A stretch of 64,000 nucleotides of DNA from Serinus canaria (lineage: Eukaryota; Chordata; Aves; Passeriformes; Fringillidae). How positions within the stretch are numbered: position 1 is the stretch's first letter; each line of letters starts with the position of its first letter. The notes beneath the pieces are model-generated. The model saw only the letters and a list, made by a program, of their open reading frames with translations. It had not been told where the DNA came from and made no database searches. The stretch spans positions 12,527,764-12,591,763 of the forward strand of contig NC_066313.1 in assembly GCF_022539315.1 (NCBI RefSeq). The letters are read 5' to 3'. Position numbers and translations under genes: made by a program. This document shows positions 50,122 through 61,557 of this stretch, one piece after another.

Positions 50122-50974
50122 TATTATTTACTGTAATCCAAAATGCTTAAACAAAAAAATTCTAACCATTGCAGAAGGAGTTAGCAGAGGTAGAGGTGGC
50201 TTTTCACTCCAATTAGGATTATCACTATTGGCTGGAAACCTATATCCTTGTTTATGTTCAAAGAAATTTACTGCATAGTCTTATAAATTCCCTTCATTCA
50301 TTACTATTAACATTTTTAATGTTGTAAGCATTAATCATAAAACATTAAATATTTAATTATTAATTATTAAAACATTAAAAATGCTGAAAAATTGTCCTGT
50401 ATTTTCTGCCAAAAGCAAAAGCCCTGATATTGTATGCAAAACCAGTGGAAATGAATGTGTAAATGGATAATTACTCAGATCCTAGGTTAGACAACAAGTT
50501 TCTTATGGTTGTAAACAAATATTATGACCCTTCCACTCAGCCTCTAAAGCAACAGGGCAAAATAGAAATATCACTGACTTTCACTTCTGTAGGCAACACA
50601 CAGATCTATCTTTAACATTAAGGGATTTTATTCACTGCAGGTGACATTTTGATATCTAATTAAATTGTTCATTAGAGAAAGAACATCATAAAGCTGGCTT
50701 CAAAAGACCATGAACCTTATTAGTTAAGTACTTGCTCTTTAAAAAGTGCATATTTTATGGCAGAAAAGTTCTTGGGGGGTAAATTTTCAGTATAAATTAA
50801 TTTCAGATATGATTTTTCCAAACTGTTTAAAAGGCTGCAGACAGAAGATCATAGACTGTATCCAGTTTGTTTTCAGAATGTATTATTTCAGATCAAACAG
50901 CCATCTAAATAATGTCATTTTCCTGATTAAATATTATATCTATTTAATTATACTGTACACTATCTTCACCTCAT
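50122..50974. other. Unique AT-rich DNA, no gene seen
   Basis: No repeat or exon is recognised. Confidence 0.5.
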
Positions 50975-51012
50975 TACATACACACACACATACATACATA
51001 TATATATATATT

Positions 51013-51050
<38 letters not shown>

Positions 51051-51058
51051 TACATATG
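50975..51058. repeat. Compound microsatellite (CA)n-(TA)n-(CA)n
   Basis: CA-rich arms flank a central TA tract of about 30 bp. Confidence 0.97.
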
Positions 51059-51814
51059 TTATATAAGAGAATATCATTTAGTCTGTTTAAATAATCTATG
51101 AAATTTAGCAGACTATTGGTCTTCCATTTATTCACCCTGAAGAGTTCCGGCTTCATTTACTCAAAAACTGTCAAAAAGAAAAGTATTTGTTCAAAGAGAT
51201 ATGAAAGATGAGGCACCAGGGGGAAGATTGCATTACTGTCGATAATTCATTGCCCTACAACCTCTCACTAGCTTTTGTTAAACATGCAATCCAAATAAAG
51301 AGAGAATTGTACTATTTGTGCTATTGTCTAATAAAGTAACCACAAGAACATTTCTTAATCTTTCCAGGAGTAATTTTCATAAATTTTCAGATTTATTATA
51401 TCAAAATCCAAAGTCAGTATTTACTTTTCATACCCTTTGAACTCACATGGTGCTCCCCCCCCTTATTAATCTGCACATTTTTAATGTGAATGAACCATTT
51501 ATTGCATTCAGAGTGTTTTAGTGTTTTATTTCACTGCTCACCTGACATTCCTGAGGGACATAAAAGATATAGCAGGCATTTGTTACTAAAAAAAAAAAAA
51601 AAAGAGAAAATGAAAAAAGAGAAGCTTGCTTTCTCTTTTTCTTTCTTGCTTTCTCAGTACTGAATCCAGAATGGTAAATACCAGTCAATAGCTTCTATTT
51701 TAGATAAATACAAAATGACAAAACAACTCCAGTGGAAATCTATAGATAAATTCAGATTCTTGATTTAAATGCAAATTTGGATGTAGGGTTTATTTTGTGG
51801 CATAAATCCATCAC
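51059..51814. other. Unique AT-rich DNA, no gene seen
   Basis: An A16 run at 51588-51603 is the only feature. No upstream retrocopy is evident. Confidence 0.5.
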
Positions 51815-51950
51815 AAAGCTGGCTCAAGGTCGGACTGGGCAGTTGAGCAACCTGATCCAGCAGAAGATGTCACTGCTCACTACAAGTGAGGTTGGACTAT
51901 CTGACCTTTAAAGGTTCCTTACTACCCAAACTCTTCCACTGCTCTATTTT
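51815..51950 (+). mobile_element. CR1 LINE 3' tail, plus strand, diverged
   Basis: Matches 'gagcaacctgatccagcagaagatgtcactgctcac' and 'gaggttggactatctgacctttaaaggttcc...cccaaactcttcc'. The terminal repeat is decayed. Confidence 0.8.
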
Positions 51951-53127
51951 AAAAGACTTCTGACCTGTACTGACCAGAAGGCATATATTGAACACCTAGT
52001 TTCTGACAGATTCAGTAATAGATCAGAGCAAACTTCCTTCACTTTCCTATGTGATGATACTACTATACCATATATGTACAAATGTCTTCATTAATTTTCA
52101 TTCATAAATGTTACTCTGTGGTATAATTATTCAGACAACATCGCTCTTCTACTATTGTGCATTTGGCACAAAACAAACTTAAATCTTCCCACTTTCTTCT
52201 TCATGTCTCCTCATTTTTCAGAATTCAATCTGTTTATCTAATTTAACAAGACTGTCCTGATTGTAGATCCTGTCTTCCAAAACAGCTGCTATCCTGCTTA
52301 GTCTGTGGATCAAAATGAAAATTTGAAAACTGCAGAATGAGGTTTAAGGTTTTCTCTTTTATTGTATTTTTTGGGGATATTTTTAATTTTCATCTTGTTT
52401 GGAGTTTGGAATGTTTCTATTTTTCTAACATTCACCTGATTATTAAAACAAATTGAAATAAGTTATGACTATGGATATTTTTTTTTTTCTGTGTAGGATT
52501 CATTCTAATGAAGTAGTTCAGTTTGTCTCAAAGTGCACAAAATTACTTTTTCTCTGTATTATACACATGCTATGACACTGTTGGTGAAAGATCTTACAAC
52601 ATGGGGCAATCACACTGAGATGTTCACTCAGAAAAAATGCTACTTGTCATAGAGACTGTGTTTATGTTTATTCAGAAGCACCCTAATCAGAGGGAAACTG
52701 ACAGAAAAAAATATTCTGCCTCTTCCTAATCCCTCTAGTTCACCCGTAGTAACTCCACCCTAGTTTTCTCAGCTGAACATGCATTTTGGAGTGATTTTTG
52801 TCTATTTTTAGAATAGACATACTGGGTCGAAAGTCTAATTCCATAGATATCCTTTAAAAGAATGCAAAGAAGAGAAAGTGTTTGCTACAGTAAGATGTGA
52901 CTTCAGCCACCCTGAGCTTAGACCCTTCCTGAGCCAAATGTGATATCTTTGTGTTTAATAAGCTTGAATGGGTTTGACATCTATGAATTTGTCTATTTAG
53001 TCTTTTTCAAGCTCAGCTGTAAGTTTTTCATGTGCTGTAGCAGCAAGTTCTACAGTGATCAAAAAGGGTTGAAAGGTGGCAAATACACATTGAGGAGAAA
53101 ATACTTGGGCTTTAAAGGAAGAACTCT
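51951..53127. other. Unique AT-rich DNA, no gene seen
   Basis: No repeat or exon is recognised. There is a short T-run near 52480. Confidence 0.5.
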
Positions 53128-53530
53128 ATCCATCATCCACAAAAGGCCACCAAGATGATCCGAGGAATGGAGCTCCTCTCCTGTGAGGGAAGACTGAGAG
53201 AACTGGGATTCTGCTGGAACAGAGAAGCTTCAGGGTGACCTAATTGTGTCCTTCCAGCACCTAAGGGGAGCCCACAGGAAAGATGGAGAGAGACAATTTA
53301 CAAGGGTCTGGAGTGGCAGGAAAAGAGGGAATGGCTTCACACTGACGGAGAAGAGGTTTAGATCAGAGATTAGGAACAAATTCTTTCATGTGAGGGTGGT
53401 GAGACCCTGGCACAGGTTGCCCAGAGAAGATGTGGATGCCCCATCCCTGGTAGCAAGGCCAGCTTGGATGGGGCTTGGAGCAAGCTGGTCTAGGGGAAGC
53501 TGTCCATGCCCATGGCAGATCCTTAATAGA
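53128..53530 (+). mobile_element. CR1 LINE fragment (about 400 bp), plus strand, 3' end decayed
   Basis: Contains 'gccaccaagatgatccgagg', 'tggagctcctctcctgtgaggg', 'gggtgacctaattgtgtccttccagcacct', 'gagggtggtgagaccctggcacaggttgcccag' and 'tgccccatccctggtagcaaggccagcttggatgggg'. In frame 53246-53608 retains CR1-like residues (RNKFFHVRVVRPWHRLPRED). It stops at 'catggcagatcc' without the usual terminal ATTCTATG repeat, so the last tens of bases are deleted or mutated. Confidence 0.92.
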
Positions 53531-56500
53531 TCTTATTTCAATAATCTACATCATACTTGGCTGGCAGGTTCAAAAGATTCCAACACAATGCCAAGGTTCA
53601 CAGTCTAATTCTGCCATTGTAACTGAGGAGAACAGGGGGTTGTAAGCAAATCAGTATTCCTTAATCAATATAAAAAAACTGGAAGATGTCATATTAAGAA
53701 CTTAAGTGTCAACAGATCTCAAAACTAAATGCTAGTGCTAAAACAGCAGTTAAATTTTATTTTGAGAAATATACATAACCTCTTATCCTCAAAATCCCCA
53801 AACATCAAAACAGTCTCTCAAAACTGTAATTAAAATACTGCCTCATTCATCTTTTTTGAATCATTCTGCCCACTTAATTATGTTTTGGAGGTACTCCCTC
53901 TGAGTGCCATTTTTCTGCACGTTTCCTGTTATCTCCATCTGGAGTTTGTTTACCAAAACTTGCTCCATTTCTCCCAGGCTTCACTAAAATGGATTAATGA
54001 TTTTCATTACAACATATGATATTTGCAGGCTTTACCTTCCCTTCTGCATGGAGACAATAGTGCAGAGTTTTTTCTCAGATTTCCTTTCAGTTTATTCTTT
54101 CAGGTGTAAAGCAAACCACTCACAAACCATTGCAAAAGAAGAAATATAAGAAATTACATAAACAATCTCCATTCATTCATTCATTTATTTAAAAATATTT
54201 TTAATGACACATCTAGAAATATATATATATAAAATATATTTGCAGGAAGAGTTACTCTTAGATTTACTGCTTGAAGCAGCCTAACTGGTATGAACAAAAT
54301 ACATCATTATTTCTGTATCACATTTCTACAGCAGGTTCAAGTTTTTACCAGCCCAGAATTGAAGATGAGATCCTTCATTTTTTGCTTGAACTCTCTTGCT
54401 GTAATGGTGTAACAGCAGTCTAAACAAATCCAAACAACAGCAAAAAATGAGAAAGAATATTTTCTAAATCTCCTTGTTAATTCTTTTTTTGGTTTTCTTT
54501 TTTTTTTTCTTATTGATCTGCTGGGTTAAAGCAGAGCTTACTCTCTTAGTGTTTATTGTAACTGTGGAACCTTTCTGTAACACATTTTCCATTACTTGTG
54601 TTAATAAAGATACCGTGCCTGGGTTTGGTCACCCTGTCCATATAAGTAATGTGGGGATATGGGGAATGGAAAAGGGAACAAAAAGTGTGGGAAAAAGAAA
54701 GAAATAGGCAAAGACTTTCTGAGTTATATATTTAAAAGCCTAAACCTCCTAAATTCCATTAGAAAATGAAGGAATGGCTAAAAAGCTGAGGGTACAAATC
54801 TGTCCCAAAAGTTGATTGAATAGCAGACCTTTCCCAATATTAAGCAGACAATTTAACATCACTGTCTGAACTCAGGTATTTCCACAAACACAAAGCTTTT
54901 TTATGCACACAGGAACATATAAGGAAGAAAAGAAAACCAATTTTCATGAGGTGCCTGATTCTGTTTTTCCTGAAATCTAATGCTCTATCCCACAATCACA
55001 TTTTGTCTTTTTTTTTTTTTTTTTTTTCATTATTAATAAAGAATTCCCATAAAATTATAAACCTTTCATGTTTAACTGCAAATCAAATTGTCAGGCAAAA
55101 GTAATATGCCATTATATTAGGATATTACCACGTGACCTTCCATGGTAAATTGCACATCCATGGCACAACCAAGGCAGTGATGATGTGTTTTGACAATATT
55201 TGCACCAGCTCCCACAACACACTGCACTTTGGTTACCAATCAAAGGTTGGTAGCAGCTTTCCCTGAAGTGCAAGTGTAAAATAAGCAAGCAAGCAAATCA
55301 ACAAGCATTATCATGAGTCAGGATGAATCAGTGGGCAGAATGTGTGCACTGGGCTATGTCTGGCTGCAAGTCTTTACATGGGAAATATGACTGTGTTCAT
55401 TAAAAAATGCTGTGGGCAGTTTCAGTTTCTGTAGAAATTGTGCAGCAGCTACAGACAAATGGCTGTTCCTTCCCTTCCCTCATAGTTTTCCCACCATGAA
55501 AATCACACTTCCCAGTGCCCGCAGGCCTCCTGAGTAATGGCTTTACCCATGCCTAGAAACCACCCAGCTCCAGTGTAACACACACTGGGATTTGTCAATA
55601 TGCAGGGTTTTTTCCTGTACATCAGGAACCCAAACCTTTCGCTTTTGTGCACTACAGGTCATGTTCCATCACTGCAAAAAGAGAACTGCACTTGCCTGAG
55701 GACTGTAGAGCTAGAAGCACACAAAGTCAAGGACGTTGCTCTGGAAATGTCTTGACACTTATAGTGCTTTCCCTTTAGCTCAGTAGGTTTTTCTGTATTT
55801 TAGGTGAAATAAAAGAAACTTCCAGGGACTCTGTTGTGTCATAGTCTATCAGAATGAAGGAATTTTTAAAGGCCAAAATCAGTGAAGCTTCTCAAAGTAA
55901 TGAGTGTTCTCTGTAAGGTGGCACAAAATGGCCTTCAGCAAAGCAGAGTTACTCAGAAAATAACAGATTGAACTCCAAACTACCTGGAAATCAAATGAGA
56001 AAATGTAAAGCAGTGCAACTTGCAAAATATGAATTTAAGATAGGTCCTAATATCTCAGAACCAGGGACTATATATTTAATCTCTTCAGCTGGCAATAGGA
56101 AATGCTATTTAGAACTATGCAGAGCATGTAAAAACAATATCTTCTGTGCTCTGTTCTCATACTTCTTGGGCAGCCATAAATGTGGGAGGGTTCCTGCTAT
56201 GTTTCTGCCTAATCCTGCTATTCATTTTTGGACCTACCATCCAGGAATTTATCTAATCCCCCAAACTTGTTAATTACAACTCTCCCAACAATTTCCTGTG
56301 TCAGGAAGTCTCACAACTTTATTTTCTTTTTTTGTAAACTATCTGTCTCCAGTCAATCTCACTGGTTTCACCCAGTGCTTCCTAGCTTTTGTGCTGTGGC
56401 TGTTGAAAAGGAAATCCACATCCAGTCTGCATGCTGCATCATGACTTTGCAAGCCCCTGCAACTTGCCTGTTTGGAGATTCCACTGTGCCTGCCCTGCCC

Positions 56501-58886
56501 TGGTCTTGTCAGACTGAGCCAATATTTCACTTTACAGAAGCCATATTGCCACTTTCCCACCAGGCTGCATTGCCCTGACTCAGTTTTCCTAATTCCCATT
56601 GACTGTGCCATCTTACCTGTGGAGGCCAGGCTGGTCTGAGGTTCCCAGGACTCCCTAAAGCTCAGAAGTGGCAAGATTTACATAAAGAGCTTTGTAAGCC
56701 TGTAGAAACAAAATCAATCTACATTGTTTTCTGAGCAATCATAACTCCACAATCTAAACAAACAGATATCCCTGTATATTTAGCAGGATTTGAGTACAAA
56801 CTCCAATGCACTTCATTGAATAGGCATGAATAGAGCATGTGCTTAAAGGCACCAAATATTGCCAGAGGAAGAAGCCCCACTTTTGTTATCATTCCCTTGG
56901 CACAGCAACCAAGCACCAAGCTCCAGCAGTAAATGAATGAGAATTGCAACCTACAGTAGTGTCCCAAAGTAGTCTGTAATTTACTGTGCTTCAAAATTCT
57001 TGTACAAAAGTCATTCCAAGAAAATGTCAGAGTGTTTCTGTGGAAAAGTGTATTGAGTGAGGTTGAAGGCTCTGAGAATTTGACATCACAATAACAATTT
57101 TATACAGACTACTCACCAGATTCCATTATTTTTTAATGATCTTGATTTTAATAAAAATTTAAAAAGTATTACAAGAAACAATGCCAGTCCAGCTGAGACG
57201 TGGTATTTGAAATACCCTCTTTAAAGATCAGGCTGAAATTTTGCTCATGGTCTGTTCACTTGCATTCTATCAGCAAATCCTAGCTTGATCTAAAATGGGT
57301 TCCTGTGAATCAAACACCAAAGTAAATATGGGAACTTGCAGAAACTTTACAAAGTAGGTTTTACATCATCAGAAGAAGTTAGTGTTTTAATCCATGATTC
57401 CTTCCTGGTATATTAAGATTCATTAAATTATCTTCATAAAGGTCAAAATGCTAATTAGGAAATTTTCTTCAATGATACATCAGAGATGTGGGACAAATTA
57501 TTAGATCAGCTGTTTCTAGAGTTCAAATATCCATCTCTTCATCTTAAAAACATAATAAAGTTGAAAATAAAAGCTGAATTTTGGGTATTAAATATTTCTT
57601 CTTTTTTAAATTGGATAGAAACTTATCTTTAAAGGTTTGAGTTTAACTAAATACATTTTAGTTAAATTTATGTACAATTTTACATGTATGGTTACTATTT
57701 CCTTATTAGCATCAATCCAGTACAAATGGTAATAAAATAGTTTTAGAAATATCCTTAAAATCAATAAGTGTTGTAATAATTTAAGATATGAACATTTAAA
57801 TAAAATGCATCTTTCTAAGCTAGGAAGAATTAAAATACAGCAATATATGAAGAGCAAGGGAAAATACAACCTAATTTAAATGACAGGATATAATATCCCT
57901 GTTCAATCTGAATTTTAAAAATGAAGAATCACCCAAGAATTTATAGCTGTAATGATCCATCTATTTTCCTCACACATACAATAATTAAGAAAACATTTGT
58001 AATGCCTCAGGAAACTGAAATAACAGCATTTCTTATTCTTATTGACACACTGTTGTAAGTGTAAGTTAGTCAGATATGCTGAAGATGTGTAATATTGCAC
58101 AAAAAGTAATCTTGAAATCCAAAGCTGCAGAACAAACATAGTAAACACAACAAACATCTTTGGCCTAATTGCAACTCCATTTAGTACAAACTTTTATTAT
58201 AACAGCATTTTTAATAAAATGACAGGGAAGCAGAGTTAAGTTTTTACACTGATGGTTCCCATCTCACCTTCAGGATCAAACCTGAGCTATTCATAACCCC
58301 TAGAGAATTGCCACAAGCTATGAGGATGTCATTCCCTTAATGTGCTCCTGATGACAGACAGTGTGAAAAAAGCTTCCCAAAAAGTTTTATAATTACTACA
58401 GGATTAAAATGTCCAGACATGTTAAAAATAAAAAGAAGTACCCAAACCTTGAAGTCAAATTATGATGTAGCCTGGACTCTGCAATCATAGACTCATCTAT
58501 CATCAGCTGAGAATTTACTCAAGCTCTCATTTTTCATTTCTCCCAGGTATGATGATATGTCCAGGCATTAATTCAGCTGATAATGAAAGATAATTAATTC
58601 ATGTTTCTTAATAATTGCAGGATACAGAGTCAAAAGACATATTCATACTGAGTTCATAAGTTTGGTCTTTTATGTAGATATAGAAAACATGAAAATTTTG
58701 CAACCATTTTATTGAAGGCATACATGTTTTTCCTGATATCAGGGACAAACAAAAAAAGTAAAAATTTTATGAAGCCTCCTTGTAATTATTTTTTTAAATG
58801 GAGTTATGTTGGTTAATCTCTGGTTTGGATTGTGGGAAATGAAATATGAGTATTTAGCCAATATATCCCTGGCCTTGTTTTTGAAT
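53531..58886. other. 5.3 kb of unique DNA, no gene seen
   Basis: Minor simple sequence only: (ATTC)n at 54171-54187, T-rich tract at 54483-54510, T20 at 55008-55027. Open frames of about 100-115 codons around 56228-56674 have no recognisable domain. Confidence 0.5.
55008..55027. repeat. T20 homopolymer
   Basis: Uninterrupted run of T. No retrocopy is recognised beside it. Confidence 0.97.
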
Positions 58887-59015
58887 CACAGAATCATTTA
58901 GGTTGGAAAAGACCCTCAAATCCTGAGTCCAACTATTAACCCAACACTAGCAAGTCCATCACAAAACCATGTCACCAAGCACCACATCTACAGGGATTTT
59001 ATTTCCAGGGCTTTG
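58887..59015 (-). mobile_element. Short CR1 LINE 3' tail, minus strand
   Basis: Reverse-complement CR1 end: 'cacagaatcatttaggttgg', 'aaaagaccctcaaatcc', 'gtccaactattaacccaacact', 'aagcaccacatctacaggg'. It is truncated after about 130 bp. Confidence 0.88.
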
Positions 59016-61471
59016 GTTACTAAGGAATCTTGTAAGTAAATATTTATATCGAATTCTGAAACCACTGATTGATAGCAATTTCTTCAAAGCATATCACCAC
59101 TAAAGAGATATGATCCTTAATGAAGAAAAGGCATTAGCCTAAAGTCCAGTCACAGTGGAAATATCTACACTCAGCATCTAATATGGTGAGAATACATCTA
59201 GGTTTAGTGTAGTTTTAGCTCATATAATGTATTTTATTTAATCTCTCTGTAGGCTGCAGCCCAGACAAAGAATGATTATTATTTTAGCTGTTCATAAGAA
59301 GAAGTGAGACACCCCACACTCTGATGAGGACAGCACACAGCCTTGCTGCCTGTGAACAAAGTCCCAGCGTTGCTATGACTTTGGCCCAGTTAATTGAAAA
59401 AAACCCAATGCCATCAATGTGATATATTGCATAAACTAAAGACTGTGTAATAGCCAAGGACTCCAGGGAAATGTGAAAAGTGAGAATAAATGTGCAGAAA
59501 ATTGACTGCTAACAGCTGCTTGTAGGGACTCATCTGGTACCTGCACCAGAGGTAAAAACATATCAGTGCTCTGACTATTGTATTAGCCCAGAAATGATTG
59601 CTCTGTAAACAGAACTTTTCCATATTCCTCCTTTTATATAGTAAAAATTTCCCAAGCAAAAGGTAGTTAAGAGGTTAATCTTTTAGGATCTCTGCCCACG
59701 GCAAGGAGTAAGAGCCCTTTAAAAGGATTGAATGATAACCTATTATTTAACCTCTGAATCTGTGTCAACAAAATAACATCAAACTTAATCCATTTCAAAA
59801 AAGTAACAGAACATTTACATACCTTAAAATGTATAGATGCCATTTATTAGATACTCTGTGTAGTCTGAGACATAAAACTGATGGCAAGATGTGAACTGCC
59901 AAGCATTATTTCACCAGCCCAGTGCAAAGGCAGTTTTATGAACAGAGCATTGAGCAGAAGCACATCACAGCTGTGCCAAACAAATGATCTCTGAGAAGAT
60001 TTACAAATGCTGGAGTGAAAATGCAAAACATGAAAAACAAAGACAGGTGAACATTCTAGATGAAACAGGTTGTGCTAATTCCTCAATTTTGCTGTAACTA
60101 CTCATGTCTTTTCTAAGCCAAATGTGAGGTGCCACCAGTGCAATAGAACTTCCTATCAATAACTCATATTTCTATAACTTAAACCAAATCTCTCCCCACA
60201 TTCTGTCTTGTGGCCTAGAAATTCAGTCTTTAATAGCTAGTGCTGTCTGCCATTGATAGAAAATATCTGTTTGGTGGATGGATGACATCAATATGATTTC
60301 ATTGGAACCAATTCAAGGAAAGAACAGAGTCTAGTTTTGCTGGTTCTGAAGCTTTCTGGACATCTGTTGAAAAAGCAACCAGAGACCAAAGCCATCCACT
60401 GATGGTGCAGCAGGTGTGTGCCAGGGTATATCCTGGCATTCTTTTTCAATGACCTCTTAAGCTGCACACCCACGATTTCTTTCCCCTGGAAGTCAAGTCA
60501 CCATGGAAAATACTGTACATGTAAATATTCAATGTAGCCAACAGACACATCACCATTACAGTTTTGGAGTCTGAGGACAGGTTTGCAGCCAAAAAATACC
60601 TAAAAAGCCCTATCTACCTGGCTGAACTCAAAACTCAAGGATGGTAACAACTGTGAAACACGACACTTAAATGCACTTAAGGAAAACTTGAGACTTACAG
60701 TCAATCAGACAAAAGATCTGTCCAGTGCCATGTGTATCCTCAGTTAAACCTACAGGATGAACTAGAATAGGCATGAATACCTGATATTTCTGGTAAAAGT
60801 GTTCATTGACTCCAACTATTTTCAGTTTATAAAGTCCTTACAGACCAAGAGTAATCTTTCTGATGCAGCAAGTCTTTGCAGATTACTCTTACACATATTT
60901 GTCCAATCTCACCCACCATTTTCATCAATTGAAGCATCCATGATCCACTATTCTAATGAGTTGCACAGACTTATTCTCTGCTCTGTGGAGAACCATGCCT
61001 TGTGTGTTTTGCATCAACTCCAACTGGCTTGTTTTGAATCTCACTGCCTGCATTGAAGGAAATGGGAGCAGTTAATTCCTATTTCCTAACGCCTCTTAGG
61101 ATTTTTATGCTCTGTAGTACCTAGTTCTCTCTCTTGTGCCTTAGCCAGCCCAATATTTCCTCATAGAGAAGAGGCTCTTTATCTTTGTTCATGTATCTTT
61201 ACCAGCTTTCACTGGACATTTTTCTATTCAGTTATTCTCTTTTAGAGGTGAAGTATGCAAGATATGGAGAATTCCCACACTTTCATGTACAAGATATGGC
61301 GAACCCAGGAATTCCACAATGTACTTATAATGTTCTCTCTATTTCTTTTGATGAAGTCTCAGAAAGTCATAATATTTGATATTTTCTTTTGTCTGGTCCT
61401 GTGCATTGAGCTGACATTTTCACACAATTTTATTCCATAGAATCAAGTTCTTGTTTCTGAGCAGTAATAGG
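59016..61471. other. Unique DNA, no gene seen
   Basis: No recognised element. An imperfect direct repeat of 'caagatatgg' occurs at about 61258 and 61291. Confidence 0.5.
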
Positions 61472-61557
61472 GAGCTTATAGCTTTTCATAGCATTCATAC
61501 GTAAAATTAGGACTGAGCTTAAAGCTTTTCATAGCATTCATATGTAAAATTAGGACT
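61472..61557. repeat. 43-bp tandem duplication, two copies
   Basis: 61472-61514 and 61515-61557 are the same length and differ at only two positions (gagcttAta/gagcttAaa region and catac/catat). This is a recent local duplication. Confidence 0.96.

Noticed and set aside
51588..51603. A16 run (and similar A/T runs at 18191 and 55008) as possible tails of processed pseudogenes or SINEs.
   Set aside because: No gene-like or SINE-like sequence and no flanking duplication lies next to them.
56339..56674. Minus-strand frame containing CSLVGKW, reminiscent of the start of mature avidin-family proteins (CSLTGKW).
   Set aside because: Similarity is limited to about seven residues. The following sequence shows none of the avidin beta-strand motifs, and no exon structure is visible.
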